This document shows, in pieces, positions 28,793 to 38,336 of a DNA stretch of 64,000 nucleotides. The position numbers and the translations under genes were made by a program. The number at the start of each line of letters is the position of its first letter. Position 1 is the stretch's first letter. The stretch lies in the NCBI RefSeq assembly GCF_042682565.1, contig NZ_JBHUIC010000028.1. One strand, given 5' to 3'. Origin of the DNA: Pistricoccus aurantiacus (lineage in GTDB: Bacteria > Pseudomonadota > Gammaproteobacteria > Pseudomonadales > Halomonadaceae). Below the pieces are notes generated by a model. It did no database searches. It worked only from the letters and a program-made list of their open reading frames with translations, and had not been told where the DNA came from.

Positions 28793-30006
28793 ACGATCAT
28801 TCATTAGCTTTCCAATCCTCCTGGGAGCCGCAGCCGGAGATCACCGATCGTGCCGACGCGGAAGGTGCCCGGGAATGGCTTCATCAACTGCTGAGCACCG
28901 TCATCGAGCGCGAGGCCTCGGACCTCTTGATATCGATCAATGCGCCGCCGACGTTGAAAATGGCGGGACGCATGACGCCTTTGGGCGAAGCACCCTTGAG
29001 CCAGGCGCAGGTCAAGGCGTTGGTCAATGTCGCGCTCCCGGACAGCCAGCGGGAGCGGCTGCAGCGGGAGCAGGAAGCCAACTTCGCGCTGAGCGTGCCG
29101 CGGCTGGGTCGTTTTCGCGTCAGCGCCTTTCAGCAGCGCGGCCAGCCGGCGATGGTGCTGCGGCGAATTTCCTTCGATATTCCCACTCTGGAGTCGCTGG
29201 CGTTGCCGGCCTCCATAGGTGATCTGGTGACCATCAAGCGCGGGCTGGTGTTCGTGGTGGGGGGCACCGGCAGCGGCAAGTCCTCGACCCAGGCGGCGCT
29301 GATCCAGCAGCGTAACACCACCATCGGCGGTCATATCCTGTGTATCGAGGATCCCATCGAATATATCCACGCCCATCAGAACGCCATCATCAATCAGCGT
29401 GAGGTGGGGGTGGATACGGAATCCTTCGAGATCGCCCTCAAGAACACCCTGCGCCAGGCGCCGGATGTGATCATGATCGGCGAGGTGCGCTCCCAGGAAA
29501 CCATGCAGCATGCGCTTTCCTTCGCGGAAACCGGCCATCTGTGCCTGGCCACGCTACATGCCAACAACGCCAGCCAGGCGCTGGATCGCATCATCAACTT
29601 CTTTCCCGTGGAACGCCATCCCCAGGTCTGGCTCGATCTATCCCTGAACCTGCGAGCCATCGTCGCCCAGCAGCTGCTGCCGGCGATGGACGGCGGACGG
29701 CAGGTGGCGGTGGAGATCCTGCGCCACTCGCCCTTGATCGGCGACCTGATCCGCAAGGGCAAGGTGCCGGAGATCAAGGAGTTGATCGCCCGCTCCAACG
29801 ACCTCGGCATGCAGACCTTCGACCAGTCCCTGTATCGGCTTTTCAGGAAAGGCCTCATCAGCGAGGACGTGGCCCTGGTGCACGCGGATTCCGCCAACGA
29901 GCTGCGCCTGATGATTCAATTCGGCCAGGAGGGCGGCGAGGCGGCGAACCAGCTCAAGGAAAACCTGCGCCATTTGAGGCTGCAGGAAGACGGCGAGGGC
30001 TTTTAA
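28789..30006 (+). CDS. pilU: PilT-dependent retraction ATPase PilU
   Basis: A 405-aa PilT paralogue; Walker A is GGTGSGKSSTQAAL and the His box GHLCLATLHANNA. It lacks the strict AIRNLIRE motif (HSPLIGDLIRKGKVPEIKE instead), as expected for PilU. Starts at GTG 28789, overlapping the pilT TGA, with AAGGAG upstream. The N-terminus is about 20 residues longer than usual. Other pilus genes are elsewhere. Confidence 0.95.
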   Translation: MNDHSLAFQSSWEPQPEITDRADAEGAREWLHQLLSTVIEREASDLLISINAPPTLKMAGRMTPLGEAPLSQAQVKALVNVALPDSQRERLQREQEANFALSVPRLGRFRVSAFQQRGQPAMVLRRISFDIPTLESLALPASIGDLVTIKRGLVFVVGGTGSGKSSTQAALIQQRNTTIGGHILCIEDPIEYIHAHQNAIINQREVGVDTESFEIALKNTLRQAPDVIMIGEVRSQETMQHALSFAETGHLCLATLHANNASQALDRIINFFPVERHPQVWLDLSLNLRAIVAQQLLPAMDGGRQVAVEILRHSPLIGDLIRKGKVPEIKELIARSNDLGMQTFDQSLYRLFRKGLISEDVALVHADSANELRLMIQFGQEGGEAANQLKENLRHLRLQEDGEGF

Positions 30007-31136
30007 GGTGCATAGACGCCGCCTAAGACTCGCGGGCCTTTTGCGCCGGTCACCTCGGGAAGATTGCCGGGCAGATGGTCGAGTCGGCGTGCCGCCAGCC
30101 AGGCGAAGGCACCGGCTTCCAGCCAGTCCGCAGGCCAGCCCAGAGTATCCGGCGAGATGATCTCCGTATCCGGCAGGTACCGCTTCAGACGGGTGACAAG
30201 GTCACGGTTGTGGGCGCCGCCGCCGCAGGGGTAGAGACGGCTGACTCCTGGCGCCTGAGCCGTTTCCTGGGCAAGTTCGATGCCACCGGCGATGCTCGCG
30301 GCGCTCAGTTCCGCCAGGGTGGCCTGCACGTCTCGAGGCCGCTCCCGGCCATCGAGCCGCGCGCCCAGCCAGTTCAGGTGAAAGACCTCGCGACCGGTGC
30401 TCTTGGGCGGAGGGCGATGAAAGAACGCCTCATCGAGCAGACGTTCGAGCAGCGCCGGAAGCACCTTGCCGGAAGCCGCCCACTGGCCGTCCCGATCAAA
30501 ACGTCCTTCTTGATGACGCTGATACCAGGCGTCCAGCAGGACATTGGCCGGGCCGGTATCGAAGCCGATTACCCTGGCATCGCTCGCGCGTGGCGGCAGC
30601 AGAGTCAGGTTGGCGAAGCCGCCGAGGTTGAGCACCAGTTGCCAATCGTCATCGCTGCGAAACAGGGCGTCGTGAAAGGCAGGCGCCAGGGGCGCGGCCT
30701 GCCCGTTGGCGGCCAGATCCCGGCGGCGAAAATCCGCCACCACTCGGATACGGGTCAGTTCCGCCAGCAGGCTGGGGTTGTCCAACTGCCAGGTATAGGG
30801 CGGCGAGCCTGGCGTGTGGCCGAAGGGCGCGTGCTCGATGGTCTGGCCGTGACTGCCGAGGGCGCTTATGTGTTCCGCGGTCAGCTGCTGGGATTCGAGA
30901 AGGTCGTTTACCGCTTGCGCCTGCAAACGGCAGAAGGCGTCTTCCGCCGCGGCGAGTTCCGCCAGGTCCACCTGGCGTGCGTGACATAGGTGCAAGAGCT
31001 GCCGGCGCAACGCCTCCGGCATCGCCACCGCTCGGGTGGCCAGCAGGCGCGCGGGCCGGGAATCAACGATGTCCACCAGGGCGGCGTCGATGCCGTCCAG
31101 GCTGGTGCCGGACATCAGTCCAATAAAGAGTGGCAT
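30003..31136 (-). CDS. anmK: anhydro-N-acetylmuramic acid kinase
   Basis: A 377-aa kinase of murein recycling that opens and phosphorylates 1,6-anhydroMurNAc to MurNAc-6-P. The ATP-binding LIGLMSGTSLDGIDAALV and the catalytic GFDTGPANVLLD motifs are clear, as is CGGGAHN. ATG 31136 matches the family start. Its end overlaps pilU by 4 nt (convergent). Confidence 0.95.
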   Translation of the reverse strand: MPLFIGLMSGTSLDGIDAALVDIVDSRPARLLATRAVAMPEALRRQLLHLCHARQVDLAELAAAEDAFCRLQAQAVNDLLESQQLTAEHISALGSHGQTIEHAPFGHTPGSPPYTWQLDNPSLLAELTRIRVVADFRRRDLAANGQAAPLAPAFHDALFRSDDDWQLVLNLGGFANLTLLPPRASDARVIGFDTGPANVLLDAWYQRHQEGRFDRDGQWAASGKVLPALLERLLDEAFFHRPPPKSTGREVFHLNWLGARLDGRERPRDVQATLAELSAASIAGGIELAQETAQAPGVSRLYPCGGGAHNRDLVTRLKRYLPDTEIISPDTLGWPADWLEAGAFAWLAARRLDHLPGNLPEVTGAKGPRVLGGVYAP

Positions 31137-31258
31137 GGGTGTTTTCCTTGGATTCTGTCGGCCTGGATTCCGCTGCGTATCGCCGAACATGCTACCATCT
31201 TGGCCTGTTTTTCGATTCGTCCGGTTGAAATAGCGGCAGTGAAAGGAGAAAGATCAAG

Positions 31259-32455
31259 ATGACCGATGTTTCCAGTGCGCTGGCCCTGCTCGAGCGCGGA
31301 ACCCATGAGATTCTGCTGAAGGAGGAACTGGAGAAAAAGCTCGCTTCCGGGCGCAAGCTGCGTATCAAGGCGGGCTTCGACCCCACCGCGCCGGACCTGC
31401 ATCTGGGCCATAGCGTGCTGCTGACCAAGATGCGTCAGTTTCAGGACATGGGCCACGAGATCATCTTCCTGATAGGCGATTTCACCGGACGCATCGGTGA
31501 TCCCAGCGGCAAGAACGTCACCCGCAAGCCGCTCAGCGAGGAAGAGGTCAAGGCCAACGCCCAGACCTATCGGGAGCAGGTGTTCAAGGTGCTGGACCCG
31601 GACAAGACCATCGTCGCCTTCAATGCGGACTGGATGAACAAGTTGAGTGCCGCGGACCTGATCGAGCTGGCGGCGCAAAGCACCGTGGCGCGCATGCTCG
31701 AGCGGGACGACTTCGAGAAGCGCTATCGTGCCAATCAGACCATCTCCATTCATGAATTCCTGTATCCATTGATTCAGGGCTACGACTCCGTGGCTCTGGA
31801 GGCGGACGTGGAACTCGGCGGTACGGACCAGAAATTCAACCTGCTGATGGGCCGGGAAATCCAGAAGCATTTCGGCCAGGAGTCCCAGGTCGTCATCACC
31901 ATGCCGCTGCTGGAAGGCCTCGACGGCGTGCAGAAGATGTCCAAGTCCCTCGGCAACTACGTGGGTCTCGACGAACCGCCGGGAACGATGTTCCAGAAAC
32001 TGGTGTCCATGCCGGATAGTTTGATCTGGCGCTACTTCGAGTTGCTCTCTCTCAAGTCGAACGAGGAAATCGCAGCACTCAGGCAGCGGGTGGAAGAGGG
32101 CGCCAATCCTCGGGACATCAAGATGGAACTGGCTCGAGAACTGATCACTCGCTATCACGGTGCCGAGGCCGCCGCCAATGCCCACAGATCCAGCGGCAAT
32201 CGGCTGGCGGAAGGTGAACTGCCGGAGGATCTGCCGGAAATCGAGGTGGATTTCGACGGTGCCCAGGCGCCGATTGGCGCGGTGCTCAACCGCTCCGGGC
32301 TCGCCAACAACAGCGCCCAGGCCAAGGACATGCTGAGCAATGGCCGGGTCAAGGTGGATGGCGAGGTGATTGCCCGGGATCATATGCTTGCAAGCGGTGA
32401 AAGCTACGTGATTCAGGCGGGCAAGAAACGCTATGCTCGGGTGATCGTTCGCTAG
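31259..32455 (+). CDS. tyrS: tyrosyl-tRNA synthetase
   Basis: A 398-aa class I synthetase. The HIGH motif is HLGH (DPTAPDLHLGHSVLL), the KMSKS loop is GVQKMSKSLGNYV, and a C-terminal S4 RNA-binding domain is present (about 330-398). The sequence resembles the TyrZ-like subgroup of TyrRS (shorter insertions) used in many gammaproteobacteria. It is divergent from anmK; AGGAG precedes ATG 31259. Confidence 0.95.
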   Translation: MTDVSSALALLERGTHEILLKEELEKKLASGRKLRIKAGFDPTAPDLHLGHSVLLTKMRQFQDMGHEIIFLIGDFTGRIGDPSGKNVTRKPLSEEEVKANAQTYREQVFKVLDPDKTIVAFNADWMNKLSAADLIELAAQSTVARMLERDDFEKRYRANQTISIHEFLYPLIQGYDSVALEADVELGGTDQKFNLLMGREIQKHFGQESQVVITMPLLEGLDGVQKMSKSLGNYVGLDEPPGTMFQKLVSMPDSLIWRYFELLSLKSNEEIAALRQRVEEGANPRDIKMELARELITRYHGAEAAANAHRSSGNRLAEGELPEDLPEIEVDFDGAQAPIGAVLNRSGLANNSAQAKDMLSNGRVKVDGEVIARDHMLASGESYVIQAGKKRYARVIVR

Positions 32456-32566
32456 ACGTGATCGGGGCGTTGGCCAAGGGCTATGCCTGTGCCCGGCATG
32501 TGGTTATTCTGTATGAGGTTGTTGCCGCTGGTGCGGCGAAAAAGTTCATTGGTTAGGAGGACTCTT

Positions 32567-33022
32567 ATGCGATTCAGGACGTTACTGGCCGGTTCCGCCA
32601 TGCTTGCCGCCTTGGCGGGATGCGCGACCGGCCAGATGGATGGACAGCCAGGCGAGGGCATGACGGCGGACGATGAGGTGACGACTTATCAGGGCACGCT
32701 GCCTTGCCGGAACTGCGCCGGTATCGACCTCAACGTGCAGCTGGAAGGTACCGAGCAGAGCCCGGCGGAGGAGCGAACCTTCGACCTGACCGCGAAATAC
32801 CGCGAGCATCCACAGAATCCGCCGGCGGAAAACTACGCGGGCCAGTGGGAAGTGCTCAATGGCACCGCCACGGATCCCCAGGCTACCGTGTATGAACTGA
32901 CCCCGGACAACGAAGGTCAGATCTACTACTTCATGAAGCTCAACCAGAACACTCTCGAGCTGATCGACCCGCAGCGTCGACGCTTCCAGAACGGCGAAAT
33001 GCTGCAACTCAAGCGCCAGTAA
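32567..33022 (+). CDS. NlpE-like outer-membrane lipoprotein
   Basis: A 151-aa lipoprotein with signal and lipobox (MLAALAGC, Cys at about 19). The mature domain has the NlpE-N signature TYQGTLPCRNCAGIDLNVQL, with the CxxC motif linked in E. coli to copper and to Cpx surface sensing. The second (C-terminal OB) domain of E. coli NlpE is missing. ATG 32567 is fixed by GGAGG. A terminator follows. Confidence 0.82.
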   Translation: MRFRTLLAGSAMLAALAGCATGQMDGQPGEGMTADDEVTTYQGTLPCRNCAGIDLNVQLEGTEQSPAEERTFDLTAKYREHPQNPPAENYAGQWEVLNGTATDPQATVYELTPDNEGQIYYFMKLNQNTLELIDPQRRRFQNGEMLQLKRQ

Positions 33023-33041
33023 GCGTACGGGAAATCGATAG

Positions 33042-33060
33042 AGGCGGCCGCGAGCCGCCT
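33042..33060 (+). terminator. terminator after the NlpE-like gene
   Basis: Stem AGGCGGC / GCCGCCT with loop CGCGA, then TTGCGCTTTC; short T-tract. Confidence 0.6.
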
Positions 33061-33124
33061 TTGCGCTTTCTGAGCGGCAGGAAAAGTCGTTAATATTTGA
33101 ATCACTCAGTCGGGAATCCAATTC

Positions 33125-34498
33125 ATGGCCAAGGCGAAAAGCGCCTTCGTATGCACCGAATGTGGGGCGGAATATCGCAAGTGGCAGGGCCAGTGCACGG
33201 GCTGCGGGGAATGGAATACCCTGAGCGAGGTACGCCTGACGCCGGCGCGACCGGGAGCGTCATCCGGTGCCGGACGCAGCGGCTATGCCGGCGGCGTCTC
33301 TTCTCGGGAGGTGGTCGACCTGTCGGCGGTGGATCTCACCGAAGTGCCGCGTTTTTCTTCCACCTTCGGCGAGTTCGATCGAGTGCTGGGGGGCGGCCTG
33401 GTGCCGGGCTCCGCGGTACTGTTGGGGGGCAATCCCGGGGCGGGCAAGTCTACCCTGCTGCTGCAGACCGCCTGCAAGCTGGCGCAGAGCAAGCAGGCGC
33501 TCTACGTCACCGGGGAGGAATCCCTTTCCCAGGTGGCCATGCGCGCTCACCGGCTGCAGCTGCCCACCCAAGGGTTAAAGATGCTCGCGGAGACCAGCGT
33601 CGAGACCATTCTCGGGGTGGCGGAGCGGGAGCGCCCGGCAGTGCTGATCATCGATTCCATCCAGACCATGCACCTGGAGGATATCGCCTCGGCCCCCGGC
33701 GGCGTCGCCCAGGTACGGGAATCCGCCGCGGCGTTGACCCGCTTTGCCAAGCAGACCAACACGGTGCTGCTGCTGGTGGGTCACGTCACCAAGGACGGCA
33801 CCCTGGCCGGACCCAAGGTACTCGAACACATGATCGATGCCTCGCTCTTGCTGGAAGGTGGAGCGGACTCCCGCTTTCGCACCCTGCGCGGTCAGAAGAA
33901 CCGCTTCGGCGCAGTCAACGAGCTGGGCGTCTTTGCCATGCTCGAGCACGGACTGAAGGAAGTGAAGAATCCCAGCGCCATCTTTCTGTCTCGCTCCGAG
34001 GAACAAAGCCCGGGCAGCCTGGTAATGGTGGTCTGGGAGGGCACCCGGCCGATTCTCGTCGAGGTGCAGGCGCTGCTCGACGAGTCCGCCTTGGGCAACC
34101 CCCGGCGGGTGGCGGTGGGGCTCGACCATAATCGTCTGGCCATGCTCCTGGCGGTGTTGCACCGTCACGGTGGACTCTTCACCGGCGACCAGGACGTGTT
34201 TCTCAACGTGGTGGGGGGCGTCAAGGTACTGGAGACCAGTGCCGACCTGGCGGTGCTGCTGGCGGTGGTTTCCAGCCTGCAGGCACGGCCCTTGCCCAAG
34301 GAACTGGTGGTGTTCGGCGAAGTGGGGCTAGCCGGAGAGATTCGCCCGGTGCCCAGCGGTCAGGAACGTATCGTCGAGGCCGCCAAGCACGGTTTCACCC
34401 GTGCCATCGTACCTAAAAGCAACGCGCCCAAGCAGGCGCCGAAGGGCATGGAAGTGATTGCGGTGACCAAGCTTTCCGAGGCCTTGGAAGCGCTCTGA
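33125..34498 (+). CDS. radA: DNA repair protein RadA
   Basis: A 457-aa RecA-like helicase helping branch migration in recombination. The N-terminal zinc finger is CTECGAEYRKWQGQCTGCG; Walker A is GGNPGAGKSTLL, the RadA-specific KNRFGA motif is in LRGQKNRFGAVNE, and a Lon-type C-terminal domain follows. Normal length. Confidence 0.96.
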   Translation: MAKAKSAFVCTECGAEYRKWQGQCTGCGEWNTLSEVRLTPARPGASSGAGRSGYAGGVSSREVVDLSAVDLTEVPRFSSTFGEFDRVLGGGLVPGSAVLLGGNPGAGKSTLLLQTACKLAQSKQALYVTGEESLSQVAMRAHRLQLPTQGLKMLAETSVETILGVAERERPAVLIIDSIQTMHLEDIASAPGGVAQVRESAAALTRFAKQTNTVLLLVGHVTKDGTLAGPKVLEHMIDASLLLEGGADSRFRTLRGQKNRFGAVNELGVFAMLEHGLKEVKNPSAIFLSRSEEQSPGSLVMVVWEGTRPILVEVQALLDESALGNPRRVAVGLDHNRLAMLLAVLHRHGGLFTGDQDVFLNVVGGVKVLETSADLAVLLAVVSSLQARPLPKELVVFGEVGLAGEIRPVPSGQERIVEAAKHGFTRAIVPKSNAPKQAPKGMEVIAVTKLSEALEAL

Positions 34499-34541
34499 GC
34501 CCTGTATAATCAACTTTCCGACAATTCCCGAGGAGAACGCG

Positions 34542-35579
34542 ATGGGCGCCATTCGCCTGACTCAATACAGTCACGGAGCCGGCTGCGGCTGCAAGATCGC
34601 CCCGGATGTGCTCGATGGCATCCTGGCCAAGGCCGGTCCGGGAGCGACCAATCGCCGGCTGATCGTCGGCAACCAGGGTCGCGAGGATGCGGCGGTCTTT
34701 GATCTGGAAGACGGCCGGGGCATGATCGCCACCACGGATTTCTTCATGCCCATCGTCGACGATCCCTTCGATTTCGGGCGCATCGCTGCCACCAACGCCA
34801 TCAGCGATGTCTATGCCATGGGCGGCACCCCGGTCATGGCTCTGGGCATCCTCGGCTGGCCCCTGGACAAGCTCTCCGCGGAGATCGCCGGGGACGTGGT
34901 GGCCGGCGCCCAGGCGGTGTGCCGAGAGCTGGGTCTGGCCCTGGCGGGGGGGCACTCCATCGACGCTCCGGAGCCGATCTTCGGCCTGGCGGTCAACGGT
35001 CTCGTCGAGCTCGAGCATCTCAAGCTCAACAAGGGCGCCCAGGCAGGGGATCTGCTCTATCTGACCAAGCCGCTTGGGGTGGGCATGCTGACTACCGCGG
35101 AGAAGAAGGGCCTGATCGAGCCGGGTCATCAGAACCTGGCTCGGGAAACCATGCTGGTCGCCAACAAGATCGGCGTCGAGCTGGCCAGAATCAAGGGAGT
35201 GCATGCCATGACGGATGTGACCGGCTTCGGCCTGGCGGGGCACCTGAGCGAAGTCTGCAGCGCCAGCGGCGTGGCAGCGCGGCTCGATTTCAAGCGTCTG
35301 CCGCGGTTGGCGGAAGCGGAAGCCTACCGGCGCAGAGGCGCGGTGCCCGGCGGTACCGAGCGCAATCGCCAGGCCCTGGGCAAGGCGCTGCCGGCGATGG
35401 ACGAAGCTCATTGGCAGTGGCTCTGCGACCCCCAGACCTCCGGCGGGCTTCTGTGCAGCGTGCATCCTTCCTGGGCGGACGACGTGGAGCGAGTCGGTCG
35501 CGACTACGGTGTCGATCTTCTGCCCTGCGGGGAGATCGTCGCCGCCAAGGGAGAGGTTCTGATCGAGGTGCGGGGGTGA
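34542..35579 (+). CDS. selD: selenide, water dikinase
   Basis: A 345-aa enzyme making selenophosphate from selenide and ATP. The active site is GAGCGCK (Cys form, no Sec), with the glycine-rich loop and TDFFMPIVDDPFDFGRIAA. Directly coupled to mnmH; no selA/selB in the window, so its visible use is 2-selenouridine in tRNA. Confidence 0.95.
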   Translation: MGAIRLTQYSHGAGCGCKIAPDVLDGILAKAGPGATNRRLIVGNQGREDAAVFDLEDGRGMIATTDFFMPIVDDPFDFGRIAATNAISDVYAMGGTPVMALGILGWPLDKLSAEIAGDVVAGAQAVCRELGLALAGGHSIDAPEPIFGLAVNGLVELEHLKLNKGAQAGDLLYLTKPLGVGMLTTAEKKGLIEPGHQNLARETMLVANKIGVELARIKGVHAMTDVTGFGLAGHLSEVCSASGVAARLDFKRLPRLAEAEAYRRRGAVPGGTERNRQALGKALPAMDEAHWQWLCDPQTSGGLLCSVHPSWADDVERVGRDYGVDLLPCGEIVAAKGEVLIEVRG

Positions 35580-36673
35580 GCGCCAATGCTCCGCTGGTGG
35601 AGCCGGATCTCGCCCTGCTGCGGGAGGGGCGACGGCTGATCGACGTGCGCGCTCCTCGGGAGTTCGCCCAAGGGGCGCTGCCCGGGGCGGTCAATCTGCC
35701 GCTGATGGACGACGAGGAGCGCCATCGGGTAGGCATCGCCTACACCCAGCAGGGCCAGGACGCCGCCGTTGCCCTGGGAGAGCGCCTCGTCGGCGGAGGT
35801 ATCAAAAAAGCGCGGATCGAGGCTTGGCGTCGGGAGCTCGAGCGTCATCCGGATGCGCTGATCTACTGTTTCCGTGGCGGACTGCGCTCGCAGATCGCCC
35901 AGCAGTGGCTGGCGGAAGCCGGTATCCGGCGACCGCGTATCCGTGGCGGTTGGAAAGCTCTGCGCGGCGCCTTGCTGGCGCGTATCGACGTGGCCGCCAA
36001 ACGTCCGCTGCTGGTGATCGGCGGCTTGACCGGCTGCGCCAAGACCGGGCTGATCGAGGCGCTCGACAACGGCCTGGATCTAGAAGGCTGCGCGAGGCAC
36101 AAGGGCTCCGCCTTTGGACGCCACCCGCTGCTGGGGCCTTCCCAGATCGACTTCGAGCACGCCATGGGGCTAGGTCTGCTGGAAATCGACGGACCCTGTG
36201 TGGTGGAAGACGAATCCCGGCATATCGGCGCGGTCAATATTCCGCTGAACTTCTGGCAGAGCATGGTGGACGCCCCGCGCCTGCGGGTGGAAATGCCGCT
36301 GGACTGGCGTCTGGAGCAGATTCGTCGAGATTATATCGACGATCTCTGGGCGATCTACTCCGGTCAGTTCGGTCCCTGGCTCGGCTGGGCCTTGATGCGC
36401 AAGCAGCTTTCCAGCGCCTTGGGTCGGCTCGCCAAGCGCCTGGGTGCGGCGCGGCTAGCCCGGCTCCGACGGCTGCAGGAACTGGCTTTCCGCGAGCATG
36501 AGCGCGGCAATTTCCTGGCGCATGAAGGCTGGCTGGCGCCACTTCTGACGGAATATTATGATCCGCTGTATCGCCATCAGCAGGAAAGGCATCAGCGCAC
36601 CTATCTGCATGTAGGCGACTGGCAAAGCTGCTTGGAGGCCGCCCGGGACTGGTCAGATCGTCACGCTGGCTAG
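35576..36673 (+). CDS. mnmH: tRNA 2-selenouridine synthase
   Basis: A 365-aa enzyme (SelU/YbbB) replacing sulfur by selenium at wobble 2-thiouridines. An N-terminal rhodanese domain has C98 (ALIYCFRGGLRSQ); a P-loop follows as GGLTGCAKT (149-157), where the glycine before the lysine is Ala. GTG 35576 overlaps the selD stop by 4 nt and gives the E. coli length. The 3' end overlaps the convergent amidotransferase-like gene by 21 nt. Confidence 0.93.
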   Translation: MSANAPLVEPDLALLREGRRLIDVRAPREFAQGALPGAVNLPLMDDEERHRVGIAYTQQGQDAAVALGERLVGGGIKKARIEAWRRELERHPDALIYCFRGGLRSQIAQQWLAEAGIRRPRIRGGWKALRGALLARIDVAAKRPLLVIGGLTGCAKTGLIEALDNGLDLEGCARHKGSAFGRHPLLGPSQIDFEHAMGLGLLEIDGPCVVEDESRHIGAVNIPLNFWQSMVDAPRLRVEMPLDWRLEQIRRDYIDDLWAIYSGQFGPWLGWALMRKQLSSALGRLAKRLGAARLARLRRLQELAFREHERGNFLAHEGWLAPLLTEYYDPLYRHQQERHQRTYLHVGDWQSCLEAARDWSDRHAG

Positions 36674-37342
36674 CCACTGCATCAGCAGGCGGTCGAGCAG
36701 CGGCGCCTGACGATCGAAGCGCTTGGGATCTTCAAGAATGATGGCATCGGGTTGTACGTGGGGTGAGGCTGCTTTTTCGCTGGGCGTCAGTGCGAGCATG
36801 GCGCCAGCACTTTGCGCGGTAGCTTCCAGGTGACACTGCAGGGCGATCACGCGCCCCGCGTCCCAGCTGAAGCCGAGCAGCGGGCTTGCGTCGCTGCCGC
36901 CCAAGGGCGAGGCATCCTCCGGCAGGCCGAAAATGTCCCGATGCCACAGCAGGGCTTCGAAGCATTCCGGCAGATCGAAGGGGCTATCTTCTGCCAGTTG
37001 AACGGTTTGCCAGCCGATTTCCGCTTGGGTGCCCCTTGATACGATGGCGCCAAGCGCTTCGGCAATCAAGCGAGCGCCAAAGCCCAGGCCAAGCACCGGC
37101 TTGCCGCTTTTTAGCGCGCGGTTAAGCAGTTTCTTCTCGCGCCTGAGCCAGTCCGGAGCGTCTTCGGTACTCAGATCCATGGGACCGTCGAGCAGCACCA
37201 GGCTGTCGCAGTCCTCGAGGCGAGGCGGCGATTCGTTCGCATAAAGAAGACAGCGGTTGTGACTATGGCCCATGGATTCAAGCCAGTCTTCGAGTCGGGC
37301 GGCGTCCAGGGAGGGGGTGTGCTGTAGAAAGTAGATATGCAT
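36653..37342 (-). CDS. class I glutamine amidotransferase-like protein lacking catalytic Cys
   Basis: A 229-aa GATase1-fold protein. The nucleophile elbow normally G-x-C-x-G reads GLGFG (85-89), so the Cys is Gly87; the His/Glu pair is retained as QCHLE (H171, E173), and LWHRDIFGLPEDA is conserved. The pattern resembles GMP-synthase-like/YfeJ-type proteins, but glutamine hydrolysis by the usual mechanism is not expected. It may bind a gamma-glutamyl or other ligand. Single gene between mnmH and the ATL gene (divergent). Confidence 0.8.
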   Translation of the reverse strand: MHIYFLQHTPSLDAARLEDWLESMGHSHNRCLLYANESPPRLEDCDSLVLLDGPMDLSTEDAPDWLRREKKLLNRALKSGKPVLGLGFGARLIAEALGAIVSRGTQAEIGWQTVQLAEDSPFDLPECFEALLWHRDIFGLPEDASPLGGSDASPLLGFSWDAGRVIALQCHLEATAQSAGAMLALTPSEKAASPHVQPDAIILEDPKRFDRQAPLLDRLLMQWLASVTI

Positions 37343-37410
37343 GATGCGCTTATCATGAATAAGCTAACCGGGAGTGTCCAGCCCGGTCGGGTTCACCCGC
37401 AGGAATCGTC

Positions 37411-37707
37411 ATGGCAAAACACGAGCTTCTCGAGCAGATCTATACCATTGTCGCTCAGATCCCCGAGGGGCGGGTCACCACCTATGGGCGCATCGCCAGG
37501 ATGACCGAGGGGGCCACGCCGCGCCAGGTGGGAAGCGCCATGCGTCATCTTCCCGCCGGCCACGAGCTGCCCTGGCATCGGGTGATCAATGCCGACCGCC
37601 GCGTCACCGAGCATGGCGGTGCTGCCCGACAGCGGGAAAAGCTGCGGGCGGAAGGCATCGTCTTCGGTGCCAATGGGCGGGTAGACGCACAGCTGCTTTG
37701 GCCTTGA
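37411..37707 (+). CDS. alkyltransferase-like protein (ATL)
   Basis: A 98-aa MGMT-fold protein. The methyl-acceptor motif PCHR is PWHR here (W55), the hallmark of ATL proteins (E. coli YbaZ-type), which bind O6-alkylguanine and hand it to nucleotide-excision repair. The helix-turn-helix wing (YGRIARMTEGATPRQVGSAMRH) with the arginine finger is intact. Length is normal. Confidence 0.92.
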   Translation: MAKHELLEQIYTIVAQIPEGRVTTYGRIARMTEGATPRQVGSAMRHLPAGHELPWHRVINADRRVTEHGGAARQREKLRAEGIVFGANGRVDAQLLWP

Positions 37708-37734
37708 GCGTTTTTTCACCAAGGAAACATCGTC

Positions 37735-38328
37735 ATGTTCCAATTCGACAGGGCGTTAGACGCTCGCCTCGACCGGCTCAACCCACGCCAGCGCCTGGCC
37801 TTCATGGCGGCGCTCTGTGAGCGGCTGTGGCCCAACTACGCGCTGTATGTCCAGACCACCGGTCACGGCGACGCGAGTGCCTTGCGCAGCATCCTGTCGC
37901 TGCTGTGGGAAAGCCTCGCGGTCAAACGGGCCAGGATCGACTTCGAGCGGCAGGCGGAAAAGCTTGCCCAGCTCGAACCGCCGGCGAAGGACGACAGTTT
38001 CGGTGCGCGACGTGCGCTGGAGGCGGTCACGGCGCTTGCCGCGGCTTTGGATACCCTGCGCGGCGAGGCGCCAGAGGCGATTCATGAAGTGAGCCTGGCG
38101 TCCCGAGGCGGGGTGCGCGCCTTTATCGAACTCACCGAAGGCGAGGAAGACGAGACTCGCCTGACGGCGCTGGTACAGGAGCATCCGCTGATGGCGGATG
38201 AACGAAACTTCCAATGGGCAGTGCTGGAAACCCTCGAGGAGAATTCGCTCGATGGCGATACGCTCAAGGCGCTGCGCCAGCTGGGACGTAACGAAGGCGT
38301 CAGTAATCTGGGGCTGAGTCTGGACTGA
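37735..38328 (+). CDS. YjaG family (DUF416) protein
   Basis: A 197-aa mostly alpha-helical cytoplasmic protein matching the YjaG/DUF416 pattern (LNPRQRLAFMAALCERLWPNY near the start). Function unknown. It is 27 nt after the ATL gene and probably co-transcribed. Confidence 0.85.
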   Translation: MFQFDRALDARLDRLNPRQRLAFMAALCERLWPNYALYVQTTGHGDASALRSILSLLWESLAVKRARIDFERQAEKLAQLEPPAKDDSFGARRALEAVTALAAALDTLRGEAPEAIHEVSLASRGGVRAFIELTEGEEDETRLTALVQEHPLMADERNFQWAVLETLEENSLDGDTLKALRQLGRNEGVSNLGLSLD

Positions 38329-38336
38329 AGATTAGC

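Noticed and set aside
34919..35575. Upstream in-frame extension of mnmH through selD
   Set aside because: Overlaps selD entirely; GTG 35576 gives the family length and a coupled start.
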